Shown one piece after another: positions 31,027-43,110 of a DNA stretch of 64,000 bases (position 1 is the first letter of the stretch; each line of letters starts with the position of its first letter). Under the pieces are notes generated by a model, which was not told the origin of the DNA, made no database searches, and saw only the letters and a list, made by a program, of their open reading frames with translations. The translations under genes were made by a program, and so were the position numbers. Source of the stretch: Laccaria trichodermophora (taxonomy: Eukaryota > Basidiomycota > Agaricomycetes > Agaricales > Hydnangiaceae); the NCBI GenBank assembly GCA_018417955.1, contig JACTVC010000007.1, positions 992,001-1,056,000 on the forward strand. Reading direction: 5' to 3'.

Positions 31027-32280
31027 CAGTACTTTACACTCCCCAATATGTTCCATATGGAATAGGTGGATTCCATATGGACCATTCCATGGGCTATTCC
31101 AGGATCATTCCCTGGACCATTGGACTATTCCATGGACCATTCCAGGACCATTCCATGGACTATTCCAAGCCCATTCCATTGATTTTTAGATAAAAAGTCA
31201 TGTGACTTATCAGACTTTATGATAACAACCTCACACTTTCTTACAATTAGATAAAATTCAAATATATTCCTAACATATGAATGATTTTACTATTTTCTAT
31301 GTTAAAGCAAGGGGAGGGGAAGGGAGGCAGGAAAAAGGGGGGAAGGAAGGGAGAAAGGAAGAAGGGGGGGAGGAAGGGAGGCAGAAGCAACTGGGGAAGG
31401 AGGAAGGAAGGAAGGAAGGGAGAGAGGAAGGGAGAGAGGAAGGGAGGAAGGAAGGGAGGAAGGGAGGGAGGAAGGGAGGAAGGCTCTAGTGCAGGCCCTT
31501 GTTGTTCATGGGTGGTGGTGTGGGGCCCTCATCACCATAGGAGGGTGCTGGTGCACACACTCATTGCTGGGCAGTGGTAGTGTTGCTGTTTCGCATAGTG
31601 TGGTAATGTGGTCCATGTTGTGGTGACCTGGCCTGTGCCATCGTCATGTTGCAGTTGTGGTTGTCATATCATGGTCTGCATGTCACATCATTGTGTCATG
31701 GTTAGCTGTCATGTTAAGACAATGCCAAGTTGTTGTTCATCATCTGGTTGCCATGTCACTGATGGTGATGTGGCACATGCTGGGTGTCAGCAAAGGGAGG
31801 GGTGGCCATGGCCAGCTTACCTGGGCTGGGCATAACCTCAACAACATCAGATGAGGTGGCACATCAACAGCATCACATCATTCTCATGTGTCAGTGCTTG
31901 TTCTTTTGGTGACGTAGTGTTGCTGTGCCATTCTTGCAGTGATGGGGCATGCCAGGGCAGTTGTCAGTGATGGGTGAGGGCAGTGGGTGGTAGTCACAGG
32001 TGACAGTGGTGGTGCAGAGGTGGTGGATGGGCATTGTGGATGGTGGTGGTGGTTGAGGAATAGGTTTGTGTTTGTTGTTGATAACATCCAAATTGATTGT
32101 TGGCATTTGCCAATGTCAGTTTTTTTTACACAGAATATCAAAAACTTGGGCTATGCAATAGAATCCAATTGAATCCACCTGGAATAGTCCATGGAATCCA
32201 TGGTGAGTATGGAATGAGAAAATATTAGGTGACAGCTAAAAATGTTCCATATGGAAGAACTCAGGGAGTGTAAAGACCTT
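31027..32280 (-). mobile_element. KDZ-type non-autonomous element, 1254 bp
   Basis: The left end is CAGTACTTTACACTCCCC and the right end, inward, AAGGTCTTTACACTCCCTGA; both carry TTCCATATGGA words. Inside are an A/T block, a GGAAGGAA tract (31310-31490), an eroded GTGG/CATGTCAC cassette (31495-32060) and a TTTTTTTTACAC tail. The flanks CACTCCAG and GAAATTTT do not match, so one side may have been rearranged. Confidence 0.7.
31310..31490 (+). repeat. GGAAGGAA purine tract
   Basis: GGGAGGCAGG, GGAAGGAAGGAAGG and GGGAGGAAGG units dominate the plus strand, inside the 31027-32280 element. Confidence 0.9.
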
Positions 32281-33054
32281 GAAATTTTCCCAAGGCCTGC
32301 TGAATGTGGTTAAAGTTGGTGAGTGGTAGGTCCTTGGTGAGGAGAAAAATGGCCACTCAGCAGTTAAGAATCCTGGACCAGCTGAGTGTTCCTATATCAA
32401 GGTGGACTTGCAAATTTTATGTCCAACACCAACCTTCATTTTGACAGTATGTTGTTTTTCTGCTCTGTATTTGGGAAACATTGAATAAGTTTATCAATAG
32501 TACCCTCGTGATGGAAACTTGAGAGTCTTGACATTAGGCAGTAGTCTGTTCTAATGGAAGTGGTTTGTGCAAATACTGATTGAAGTCAGACACCATGACT
32601 AAAGACATCTTTGATCAGCTTGTAACAGCATCTGATTTTCACCCTTCCCAGGTCAATTTAAGGTGAATCAAAACACCAACTCAAGCTTGGTATTCATTCT
32701 CATCTTTGTCAACTGTACCAACTGAACAATGTGAATGTGATTATAGAAAAAGAACTTTAATAAGGTACCTGGCACATTCAATATTTTCTCATATATGTAT
32801 GTTGGCCTACTTTCAAGCCAACCTTTGTTGGGGGAATAGACTTCCACCATTCCTTGTTTAATGAAGATGGCCAAAAACTTTGCAAGAGGATATCAAGAGT
32901 AAAATGCAGCACAAGACAAGTTACCCTGTGAGTGACACAGGGACAATACAGCCTATTGTATGATTTTTATTTATGAGGTTTTCAACTTTGTCACAGATGT
33001 GCAGCTGATCTGCATCACATATGACAGGTAAATCTTCCTGGAGTGTTCACTATA
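32281..33054. other. No recognisable feature
   Basis: Unique-looking sequence of mixed composition. A minus-strand frame at 32668-32874 has no recognisable motif. Confidence 0.35.
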
Positions 33055-33799
33055 ATTCAACAAGTATTTTTGTATAAATATAATAATATACAAATATTCT
33101 CTATACATCTTTGACATGAATATGAGGTCTGGATCTCATTCTCTACTTCATGTAGGAAACAATGGAAAAATGAGGTTTTGACAACTCTAAAAATATCTTG
33201 TGTGAGACTCTGAAAAACTTAAGTACTACCCTACTCAAGTATCAGAACTTTGAATCATTTCAATTGGAGTACCGGTTGTTTAGATATAGGTGTAAGGATG
33301 GGGCTTATTTTGGGTAGATCAAAAATGAGGTTTTGACAGTTTTACAGATACTTCATGTGAGAGTTGGATAAATATATCGTACTAGCCTAATCAAGTATAC
33401 AGAACCTTGAATCATTTCAATTGGAGTAGTGGTTGTTGAGATATAGGTGTAAGAAAAGGCCTTATTTTATCATCTATCCCAAAACAAGCCCTTTTCTTGC
33501 ACCTATATCTCAACAACCACTAATCCAATTAATATAATTCAAAGTTCTGTATACTTGAGTTATCAATTAAGTAATTCTTCACATTTTTCTAGACCCTCAC
33601 ATGAAGTATTGGTAAAACTCTCAACACCCCATTTTTCACTTTTTCCTACATGGAGCAGGGCATAAGAGCCAGCATTTTCATGTCAAAGATGTATATAGAA
33701 TATTTGTATATCACCATATATATATGGTGACTATTTCCTTGAAGTTGGAGAGAATATAGAATTATTTGTGTGGTGCAAGACTTTTGCATAGCCACTGTA
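33055..33799. mobile_element. Foldback Tc1/mariner-type MITE, left end lost
   Basis: The body repeats ATATGAGGTCTGGATCTCAT, TGAGGTTTTGACA and GTTGAGATATAGGTGTAAG and then their complements, forming a hairpin of several hundred bases. The right end is GTGGTGCAAGACTTTTGCAT, AGCCACTG, then TA (33798-33799), a good Tc1/mariner-type terminus. Confidence 0.75.
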
Positions 33800-34103
33800 G
33801 TTACATACAAGGTCTTGTTTGAAGTGTTTGGTGCCAGGTAGTTTTAGCAACACAAAGACAGATAATTTCAGTCTGGTTTGGAGTGTTTTCTGTTAATGGA
33901 ATTATCAGCATCAACAATGGAAAAAGTGGAAAAGTTGCTGGGCACATAGAACAAACTCAGGAGGATGACTGTCACACATCCTGCCCAGAAGGTCTGAAAA
34001 CCCTCTCCCCATCTCTCCCCATATCAAAAGCATACTTCTGCCATCTAGGCAACAAATTAGTAAATGAGTCAGCCACATTACTTGATGTCTAAAGATAGCC
34101 TGG

Positions 34104-34403
34104 CTACCCACCTGTGGTTGTAAAAAATTCCAAGCTATACAAACATTGTGTTGCAGACATGTAGCATGCCTCTTTCAATTTGATGATGCCAGGAGGCAGC
34201 TTGGGCATTTGCCACTCCACATCTCCCTTTTTCTTCCAGGGGTTGGGGAAGTGGAGCAACCATTTGAAACATTGGAGAACAACAACAAAGCTGGTTGGTT
34301 CAATGTCAGAGGTAGGCATTGTTGGAGGAAGGGGCTTGTTGACCTTCTGCTCTTCAGTACATTCACTCACTGTCACTTCCATCTTTGCATATTCAATCTT
34401 CAT
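34104..34403 (-). CDS. Possible exon, unknown product
   Basis: A 99-codon minus-strand frame contains SDIEPTSFVVVLQCFKWLL, PNPWKKKGDVEWQMPKLPP and GIIKLKEACYMSA. It is not low-complexity and the amino-acid mix is protein-like, but I know no family and the plus strand is partly open too. It could be an exon of an old element gene or chance. Confidence 0.25.
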   Translation of the reverse strand: MKIEYAKMEVTVSECTEEQKVNKPLPPTMPTSDIEPTSFVVVLQCFKWLLHFPNPWKKKGDVEWQMPKLPPGIIKLKEACYMSATQCLYSLEFFTTTGG

Positions 34404-34789
34404 TCTTCTTGTGCATCTACCAAACTGAAGGAAGCAGATAAATGCAACAACAATAGTTCCAGTTGTGTTTCCAATATTGACCTAGTTACCCCATGATCAC
34501 ATGTCTGCAGGCCAGGATCAATGGCACAGAACACTCAACTGGTCAAGTTGAAGAGAGTGTGAAGTATTGGGGGAATAAACCATGGACAAGCAAGCAATAG
34601 ACCTGCTTGGAAGCCATGAATTACTTTTAAAAAATCTTGTATACTTATTATCACATTCCAGGCTCTAGCTTATATATCTACTGGGTTTAATGTGAAAAAA
34701 TGGAGTAGATATTAGTAATACTGCTACCTGTTGACCACCAAAATTACTTGAAAGATATTTAAAATCTTTTATTTCATTTTAGCATTTTC

Positions 34790-35600
34790 TTTCTGTCAGA
34801 ATTATCAAGAATTTTGTTGGTGGATAAATGCCAAAGATATTGGACAAGATAAGATCTGCAGCAAATGTGTAGAAGATATGAATAACCACAAGATGAAGAA
34901 ATCTCTAAATATGGCAGTTTGCTCACTTGCTTGAGTAGGCTATTTGTCTTCCCCTCCTTTCCTCATCCTCACAAGATCATTCATTACCATCTCAGCAATC
35001 TGGTAGAGAGGCAAATACTCAATGCCATGATGAACCCACACCTGATATTGAAAGATCTCATTACTTCAGTCCTTCATGGTTTTATTGTGTTGAGACAATT
35101 ACTGCACTTTATGGTGCTGTTATTGCCTGGGCTAAATTTCCTAGGTCTGAATCTCCCACAAATATTCTTAATTTTCTGGAGTCAGTTAATCCCACTGCTG
35201 AATCATGTCCAGATTACATCTGTATTGACAAGGCTTGTCTACTACTACAAACAGTGATAAGCAATGGAAGCTGGGACAGAATCTGGACACATACAACACA
35301 GTTCATTGTTGATAGTTACCACTATATCAATCACCATGTTGGTGATTATATTTGTCACAAATGGTGTAATCCTGCACCATTGAATGGCTCAGCTCCAAAT
35401 TTGGTTGTTGTTGAAAAAGACAAACATCATCAATTATACTGCAAGTGAACATTTAATACACAGGTATGTTTGGATTGACATGTTGTGTAGTCCAAGAATT
35501 AATAAATATTATAACAGGCCTGTTAATAGTTAAATGCCTGGTTGGGTGGTTTTGAGTCTGTCCTAAAGAGGATGACCCAGGGAAATAACTGATTGATTGC
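34790..35600 (+). pseudogene. KDZ transposase fragment
   Basis: From about 35070 a long conserved stretch reads FYCVETITALYGAVIAWAKF, PRSESPTNILNFLESV, DYICIDKACLLLQTV, TTQFIVDSYHYINHH and WCNPAPLNGSAPNLVVVEKD. It is interrupted by TGA at 35446-35448 (CGA in related copies), then FNTQ, an intron of about 54 bases (35464-35517) and AC, two stops (TAA TAG for GAA CAG), LNAWLGGFESVLKRMTQGN. Upstream, 34790-34930 may hold decayed cysteine-cluster sequence (CQNYQEFCWW, ICSKCVEDMNNH). No termini are attached. Confidence 0.75.
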
Positions 35601-36089
35601 TTAAAAAAATCAATGGTTGTCCCAAATCTATCAGATAGTGCTGATTCCCAGTCAGAGACCCTTGTGGCTACACCCACCATCCTGTAAAATCAGGAGGCTT
35701 CCTATTTAACTTTGGGACAGTGTCTAGAGGATTCCCTTTAATATCACAAATAATTCTGTATTTATCTGGGGAAAGTTGGTATACAGGCCTGATTTTCTGT
35801 GCAACTGGCTTATATTTCTTTGTGACAAATGTCTCTCTAGTCTCTACAGGACCTTCCTTCTTTTCCTCAGGTATTTTTTCTCATTTTTACCATATTTTGT
35901 AAATGATTTTCTTTAAATAGTAATATTTCTCATTCAAAGACACAAAATGGACTCCAAAATCAACCCTGCAACATTATGACCACCAGTACTTACCATCTGA
36001 TGCTCGATTTGTGTTGGCGTTGTCAGTGTTCCATCAATGGATTCTGTTCCAGATGCATTTTAGGCATCATTTAGTCTATCAGATTCCAG
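35601..36089. other. No recognisable feature
   Basis: Mixed sequence following the KDZ fragment; no gene, terminus or array seen. Confidence 0.35.
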
Positions 36090-36218
36090 AATTCCATTCT
36101 AGATTCCTTGGAATTATGTAATAAATTTGGCAGGCCCCTGTGCCAAATTCATTTCCTCTGGAATGTCGGGAATTGCCCAGATTCCAGCAGGAATCAGTGG
36201 AGGACAATAAAGACTTCC
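36090..36218 (-). mobile_element. GAGGTC-family terminus, inverted
   Basis: Reading leftward from 36215: AAGTCTTTATTGTCCTCCAC, TGATTCCTGCTGGAATC, GGCAATTCCCGACATTCC, then AAATGAATTTGGCACAGG. This matches the end at 10295 in sequence and word order. Confidence 0.6.
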
Positions 36219-36379
36219 TTTTCATATATATATCCCTTGCACTCTCATTGGATATTTCATTGCTAGCCCCAGGATATCTCATTGCACTTCTCATTTGGAT
36301 GCCTTGCACTTTCAAGGGATATTTCATTGCACTTTTCATATGTGTATCTGGTACTTTCAATGATTTTTAGCAGCAGCTG

Positions 36380-36750
36380 ACCAGTAACATTGTCAGGGTC
36401 CAGTTCCAAATATGGTAATATATCCAAAAATAGCCAATAAATAGCAGAAAATTTGAATATATATATAAATGGTGTACAGAACATCAGGCACTGCCTTCAG
36501 GGTCCACTTCAGGGTCCATCCCCGAAGGGAAATATCACCTGGTTTGACCAAAAAGTAAAGAAACCAAGAAGAGAATGATTTTACCTATCAGAGTCCATGT
36601 AATGGGATGTTGGGATATTTGTCATATGACCAATTATGAAAAATGGTCAAAGAGCAAAAGTTGTAGCCCTACACTGTAGCTTGCTGAATCTGTTCAAATT
36701 ATGTCCTGAAGTGCTCCTATTGTAGAAATATGAGGTGAAGTAATCCCAAA
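36380..36750 (+). repeat. Block shared with the interior of the long-TIR element
   Basis: AATATGGTAATATATCCAAAA, GGTGTACAGAACATCAGGC, ACTGCCTTCAGGGTCCA and TAGTGCTCC-type segments match 16900-17240 in order. A diverged relative is at 45670-46110. It has spread outside the CACTTCAG element or is a remnant of one. Confidence 0.7.
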
Positions 36751-37551
36751 GAAATCAGCATGATTTCTTTGCTGCAAGGAGTCATAGCTTCTTTTATCTC
36801 TATAGCATTGTGTTGTTGCAACATCATGACAACCACATTTTGGAGTGTGTTTGCTGCGAAAAACTGAGATTTTGCCCCAGTTAAAATATCATATTTGTTT
36901 TTGTGAATGCTGGTGCCAATGGTTTGATAATCCTGGAGAATGTGCACTTGAAATTGTCCATATTGCTGTTTTTTAGTTCAGAAAATTGGGGGAGGGTTTC
37001 AATGGAATTGCAGAAATGGTGGCACAGGTTTTGACAATGCTCTCAAGCCAGTTGGAGATCTAGCCAGTTGAGTCAAAGAGTTGAGTCAAATCTATTTCTA
37101 GGCGCAAAAGAAAACAAGCTCACTTTAGGTTCCAGAATGTGGTTAATGTACATGTGTAGCTTGTTGTCCTCCACTTGTGGGTCTGCCACAGCCCCCAAGT
37201 GTCTAATGTGAATGGGACCAAATTTTGATGGCAAAATTAGAGAGAAACATTTTGTGACAATTTGCTGTTGCCATGGAGAGCTGAGCAAAAATTTCCACCT
37301 GGCATTCAGGACAAAAAATGTGCCTAAGGGGAAATTTCCTTTTATTAGCATCAACACTTGTGCAGCTTGCAAACACCCCCAAAGGAGGATGCAAAGTTCT
37401 TGCATGGTTATCTGGTAGGCATTGAATGTGTCTCACTCTGTTGTTTGATCCTCCCCATTTTCATGATCAGTTCATCTGAGGCAAATGGTCTGCTTACTGA
37501 GTTTCTCTCTATTATTAGGTACTGTGCATGGATCTTGGACTGCACAGCAAA
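36751..37551. other. No recognisable gene
   Basis: Two short opposing frames (37073-37405 minus, 37212-37418 plus) overlap and neither has known motifs. The segment ends at the hAT terminus at 37552. Confidence 0.35.
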
Positions 37552-37690
37552 TAGTGTTGCCGAAGTCCGATTTGGTCTGGTTTCAGTTTGGTTTTGCTGG
37601 TTTAGGTAATTAATTACAAACCTTACCAGATTAAACCCCAATTTACAGTCTGGTTTATCTGAAAAACCAGTTTGAACAGGATAAATTATG
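37552..37690 (+). mobile_element. 3' terminus of the hAT element
   Basis: TAGTGTTGCCGAAGTCC is followed by subterminal words TTTGGTCTGGTTT and CAGTTTGG. It lies just beyond the 3' end of the minus-strand hAT transposase, where that element's end is expected. The opposite end is not visible. Confidence 0.6.
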
Positions 37691-37728
37691 GTTTACAGCC
37701 CAATAAGGAAGTCAGAGTTTTAATAGAT

Positions 37729-39300
37729 CTACTCTACAGGGACAGTCGAGAGAAGCGAGTGAATATAAGCATTGATATCCTCCAGAACACCATTCTCATC
37801 CTCTTCGGATGCCTCAAGGAACAAAATAACTTCTGCACAAGATGTTCCCTTTGAAAAGTCAAGGGATTTTCTGGATTTAAGAGAAAATTTGAGCATTTGC
37901 AGCATTTCCATGAGATCCTGATGGATGCGATTGCGACGATCAGTCATTGTCTCTTTTTCTGATGAAAATACACACTTGCATGGCACCGCAGACCCCTGTA
38001 TAGCAAGATAATCCAATGCGGCCAAAAACAAAGTTGGATATTGAAGTTGATGTTCCTATGAAATTTCGTCATTTAGCAACCAAAAACACAATAATCATAC
38101 ACATCACCTGCCAATACATGAGACTGCATGTTCCAGTTGATGAATCATTGAGATATTGTGCAATCTCGGCATCAAGGGACCCATGAGTGGGGTTGTTGGA
38201 CCTTGTCAAACCCAAAATGTCATCAGCTGTGGAATTTTGGAGAGAACAGCCCTGAATTGCTGGTGATCAGCATGGTGTATAGTCAGTGGCATGCACAGGC
38301 TGTTGCGACTCATTGGTAACTTGGAAGTTAGGGCCTGGCTCCCGAGATGATGTTCCTGTTACTCCAGTCCACTTTTCATAGTGTTTGCAGGTCCAGTCTA
38401 CAGGACTGAAAATATAAATAGGACTGAACTGGACTGAACCACAGTCCAGTCTTTTTCCAGTTGCAGTTACCCACATTTGTGGTCAGTCCAGTTGCCAGTT
38501 GCCATGTTTTTGTAAATATATAAAAACTGAAAAAGACCGGTTTAGACTGGTTGCAACTGGTCTTTCATCTCATCATGTATTGTACCTTACTCGTGCACAT
38601 TTTACTTAATTTTCGGTCCCTGAATCATCAAAAACGGTCAAGAATTGGTTGAGATATGGCCAAAAACATTTTATATGCAATTTGAATGTATGTTCTCTCC
38701 ATTTTCACCATATCTGAGTCAAGTCTTGACTGAATCGCTTCAAATCTTGGCCACCTTACAGAGAATTAAGTTATCTATCTACACATGCTATAACATTTAA
38801 TATATCTGGCACAATAAACTTTTCAACAAAAGACCGGTCGCAACTGGTCTGGACTGGTTTTTTTTGCATTGTGGACCAATTAGGACCAGTCCAAAGTTGC
38901 AGTCCCTCAATATTTGGATCGGTCTAGACCGGCTGCGGTTGCCAGTTGCATTGTTTTGAGGTAAAAAACTGGAGTTAACTGGACCTGCGAACACTAGCTT
39001 TTCATAATAAGGAAGGAGCTACCAAATAAAAATGTCAGCTATACATAAATTTTCAGTTTTATTTCCATCACTTACTACATGGTGCAAGAGGCTCTTAGCC
39101 TCACCATGTTTTTTGAGTGGGATATGCTGAAGCTTCATGGATGGATTTAAAACTAAGTATTCAGGATGTAATCGTGAAATCGTAATGGCAAGCAGGTGGT
39201 GATATGCATTGAGCTTCTCAATACCTTCGTCGATGATATCCGAAAACGGGTGACCTAAAGAGGCTTGAAGGTCTCTCCATATTTTGAACATTGGGTTGAA
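37729..39300 (-). pseudogene. hAT-family transposase, 5' truncated, interrupted by a MITE
   Basis: The last exon (37729-38055) holds the hAT dimerisation region: YPTLFLAALDYLAIQGSAVP, CKCVFSSEKETMTDRRNRI and LMEMLQMLKFS. An intron with GTGATG..CATAG (38056-38107) precedes an exon reading DDILGLTRSNN, GSLDAEIAQYLNDSS and SLMYWQ. Further upstream SREPGPNFQVTNESQQPVHA has a stop before it rejoins, and the coding run is split by a MITE (38379-38996). Beyond the MITE, 39019-39291 reads MFKIWRDLQASLGHPFSDII, DEGIEKLNAYHHLLAITI and LHPEYLVLNPSMKLQHIP. The 5' region with BED finger and catalytic Asp is missing. It is a nuclear DNA transposase relic. Confidence 0.8.
38379..38996. mobile_element. hAT-type MITE, 618 bp, inside the hAT gene
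   Basis: The ends are TAGTGTTTGCAGGTCCAG and, inverted, TAGTGTTCGCAGGTCCAG. Flanks are ACTTTTCA (38371-38378) and GCTTTTCA (38997-39004), a 7 of 8 match. Subterminal CCAGTTGCAACTGG and GACTGGTC words occur on both sides. Related pieces are at 28731 and 47556-47730. Confidence 0.82.
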
Positions 39301-39689
39301 TGAAGCTATTGCATTGCAAAGTGTTGGTGTTTTTTCAGCAGAGAGTTTTTGCTGGAAAGCATCAGGAACCTAGAGGGTATCTTATGACAATGGACAAGAT
39401 TAAATTTCGAAACAACTTGAACTTGCCAGAAGGATCTCTCGCACCATTGCGAGTGCCTCCCATGAATAAAGCAGACACTAGACAATTTTGTAATGAATAA
39501 ACCAGACACTACAAGTCCCCAACCTAAATGCGCACTGTACCTGACATCAGATGTGGCAGAAAAAAGTGTAACACTTTTCCCAATTAGGAAATAGTGTGCA
39601 CATCAAAGCATATACTACACATGGGTCACAGCTATTGGTAAATATCTGTCAACAAACATCCCAATGAGGGTTTTCTGGCTGCAAAATAA
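39301..39689. other. No recognisable feature
   Basis: Upstream of the hAT fragment; the frames on both strands are short and lack motifs. The hAT 5' exons are not found here. Confidence 0.35.
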
Positions 39690-40076
39690 TAGGTAAATCC
39701 CCTATCCCCTATATTAAAAAAAAATACCAAGTTTTCTCTTAAATATAGGACCCCAGACACCCCTTGTGGCTGAAGAAATATATCCTTAGTCCACCCTACC
39801 TGCAGAATATATCCCAAGTCCATCCCAGACAAGAAATATATTTCTACATTGTGCCAGTCACAATTCAGGGTCCAGGGATAAGAAATATATTTGGAGTCCA
39901 TTCCAGTGAGAAAATATATTTAGTGTGACATTGGACAACGAACTATATTTAGGTAAAAGTGGAGATATATAAGCCCCAGAATATATACAATATAGATATA
40001 CACCCTGACATTTAGTCCCATAGTATTCATGGAGTTTGCAAGACTAATACTCAGTTGTCAGTGGGTGACTGAAGTG
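39690..40076 (-). mobile_element. CACTTCAG-family terminus with AAATATATT words
   Basis: Reading leftward from 40076: CACTTCAGTCACCCACTGAC, ACTGAGTATTAGTCTTGC, GGACTAAATGTCA, then AAATATATTTC words and finally the conserved GGTGTCTGGGGTCCTA (39748-39763 inverted). The plus-strand end at 59187 is the same family. Confidence 0.75.
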
Positions 40077-40129
40077 GTTTGTGAGACCATGTTGTAGATC
40101 TGATCAATGACCCTTTGAAGATCTTTGAC

Positions 40130-41000
40130 AGCCGACCACCCATGCAAGCAAGGGGGAAGTTCTGGATGCAACACTCCGATCCACCATGAAAGAGCAACGA
40201 CGACCATATAGTGGCCAGTGGATCCACCTTTACAAAGTAATTGCCAATCCTTGTCAGGCAGGGCATCATAGATGAGCCTATCCCCACTTCAAGCCATCCA
40301 TCACTGGGGGTTACAGGACTTGTTAACAAAACCTTACCATCATCATCGGTGGTCACAGCCTTGAACATTAGATGGAGCTATGGGGATCTCATGAATATCA
40401 AGCAGGCACTGGGTTCTGAGAAGAAAAGGGATGGCAAGGCGTTCTCATGACTGAGAGTCTACAGGGCTATAAAGATGTTTTTTCTACCATACTCTTTAGG
40501 AATACTACCATCCCCACACTACTCACCAGCAAAGTGATGTACTGCTACCTCCACTTCCATGATCCCACCTTTACAGTCTGCTCTACCAACCCTTTCAAGG
40601 ATCTTGCAATGCACCCATCCTGCCCTGACAAAATTTCCTTTAACATTCCCACCACCTGCATCAAGGTTTTTGTTGCAATAAAAGACCTCAGTGCTGTCAG
40701 CAATTTTTTTTTGCCTGTGTTACACCCACAGAAGTAGTGATGCCTCTCCCCATCATAAGTCTTCTTTTGTTTCTTTTAACAACTCAACTGACCTTGTTGA
40801 TGAGTTTGCACCTAATAAAACCCCAAAACATTTCCTTGAATGCCTTGAAGCCAGGGGCAAAAAAATTGATTTATATCTAGAGTTCCAAGAGTATACAGAA
40901 GATGACAGATGCTCTGACTGTTTGTCAGGACAACTCAATGGAATGGTTTTTTTGATTCTGGCATGGGAGTTCCATGCCAGTTCATGCAAAAGGCAACATC
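40130..41000 (+). pseudogene. Decayed coding region, unknown
   Basis: Several plus-strand stretches look protein-like: GEVLDATLRSTMKEQRRPYS, GQWIHLYKVIANPCQAGHH, then MTESLQGYKDVFSTILFRNT, TIPTLLTSKVMYCYLHFHDP and TFTVCSTNPFKDLAMHP, then FAPNKTPKHFLECLEARGKK and IDLYLEFQEYTEDDRCSD. Frame changes and stops separate them. I do not recognise the family; it could be an old accessory gene of a transposon. Confidence 0.3.
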
Positions 41001-41904
41001 TGTGTTTTGGATGAAATAACCAGGGAGGGTCCTTCCCAATCAGATGCTTCCCTGTCTGAAACTTAACTGTAGGCAAACTACACCTCCCTCAACTCTGTGA
41101 GTTTGTTTTGCAAGTTGCTCCTCACTCTAACCATCAAACCCAGAATTGTGTCAAATGGGGATCCCAGGACTCTACCATCTCCTCCAAGTTCACAAAGTCA
41201 AAGTACTGCAAATTAATGGGTTTTGTTTACATCTCGCTCCTGATGGGCTGAGGAGTCAAGTCAGGCATACTGGTAGCATGAAAGAGGCCTCTTAGTGACC
41301 ATCATCAGTTGACATTAAACTTCCAAAGACCACTGAGACTTGGAGTCAAGCTCATCACTCTTGTCATACTTGTCCCAGCAGCATGCCATACTAGTCAATA
41401 TCATACACAAAACACATGATGTATGATTAGTCTGTCAGAGCTTGGATTTCTTCCAGTAAAGCTCCTGGAACCCCATTTTGTTCTCCAGACACAATTGTTC
41501 CAACCTGCAAAATCATGACATCTACAGTGTCATCCCACTTGTAGAACTGGACAATTTCTAGGTCACAGTCAAAAAACTGTTTATCCTTGCTGAGCACTCT
41601 GATGCCAAGAAAAAGCATCTGGACAAAGATTAAGCAACTACAGGTAACAGTGAAGACACTGGAGACTTACTGTCCCAGCAATGGTTCCCACCAGATTTAC
41701 AGTGATTCCCATGTACACATTGCCATAATAGAGAAAACACTACAAAAATTTAAAAGAAGTCAGCTCAGTTGTGCCACACACAACTGAGCCACCTCAAACC
41801 TTTACTAAAAAATCAGTATCAATTCATCCAATGATACGTGTTGCATGGGAATGACCGTAAAAGTGCACAACTCGTGAACAGAAGATCAAGTGCATCAGGA
41901 AAAC
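41001..41904. other. No recognisable feature
   Basis: Mixed sequence; the open frames are short and have no motif. A (CA)n run starts near 41930. Confidence 0.35.
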
Positions 41905-42240
41905 CCTAAACACCTAAAATCCTACTCACTCACACACACACACACTATCACAATCTCAGTGCACGAGTTTGAGGGCCTTTGGTATTGAGAAATACCACTT
42001 TTGTCTTCTTAGTTTTAAGTCTCAAGAGTTTTTGTTTTAACACAGGTTTTTATTATAAGGTGTGGTTTAGAATAGTTCAATAGAACGAAGTATATATTTC
42101 AGGGAACTTGGTCTCTTCAATGCAAAGTTCTTTGATCACAGTTGCTTTCATTAACACAAAAACATGACTTTAATTGACTTTTATGACTCCCATGAGTTTT
42201 TATTATGTCATTACACTCCAAAACAATGGGTACAAGTACA
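41905..42240 (+). repeat. Dispersed repeat, inverted copy of 29750-30115
   Basis: It contains GAGTTTGAGGGCCTTTGGTA, TTGAGAAATACCACTTTTGT and GACTTTTATGACTCCCATGA, complementary to the copy near 30 kb. A (CA)n run lies near 41930-41945. Confidence 0.65.
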
Positions 42241-42805
42241 CTGTCTCGTCTAAATGATACTGTGTTCTTAAAACCTCTTATTCAAAAGTCTCCAAGTAAG
42301 TTGACTCCCAAGCATGCTGGCTTCATTCACACTGTACTTATCTGACCACAAAGAAATCTCCTTTTAATTGATTACAACTGTCCACCTCCTAAGTCTCTAC
42401 TTGGAGTGCAACTAGCTGGTCAACAGGGGGGTGATTCCTTCCTTTTTGACCTGCCAGCACACTCCTTATATACTCCAGGAACCCCTATCTACTTTTTACA
42501 TGTGTTTTTAATGTGGGATACCTCAGTCTGAATTATCCACAATAAATCCATTGTGTGTTTCTAAGTAGTAATGCAATTCTTCTCCCTGTGTTAGGTATTT
42601 ACTCTCCTGCATTGACCAGCTGTCACACTCCCAGTAGCATCTGAGGTAGTGGATAAGTTTGTAATCAAATTTAAAGGACTTTTCTTCACAGACATAAGTA
42701 ACATGTGCCCAAAACCAGTGTGTTAAGTGGGGATCACTAAAATTTTGTAAGGTTGTCTCATCAATTAGTAAGAGAGCTCTCTACCATTACTGAGGAATCC
42801 AAGTG
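42241..42805. other. No gene; carries a short segment repeated at 46226
   Basis: AGCTGTCACACTCCCAGTAG plus CATCTGAG at 42618-42646 recurs at 46226-46254. The rest has no recognised feature. Confidence 0.45.
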
Positions 42806-43110
42806 CACTTCAGTCACCCATTTTAGGGTACCTATGAGGTATATGAATTCTTTGATTTAGGGGACCTCCATGGTACCCATTTCACTACCAATACCATGGT
42901 ACTATGGAATGGAAAACCCATACCAAAACCCACTCACACCAATACCATGTTACCATACCATACCATGTCATCTCATACCATACCATGCCATCATACCAAA
43001 GCTGTCACAGGGTGTCTGGGGTCCTTTTCCAAAATATATAAATTATTTCTGCAGGCTGCAATCCTGGTCCATTGGGTGCCATTTTTTGTGGGGTGGTTTT
43101 CCAGGATTTT
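42806..43110 (+). mobile_element. CACTTCAG-family left end, third copy
   Basis: CACTTCAGTCACCCATTTTA, GGGTACCTATGAGG, then ACCATACCAT words and GTCACAGGGTGTCTGGGGTC at about 43002-43021, followed by the CTGCAGGCTGCAATCC block. It is diverged from the 15489 copy; the right end is not found. Confidence 0.75.
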
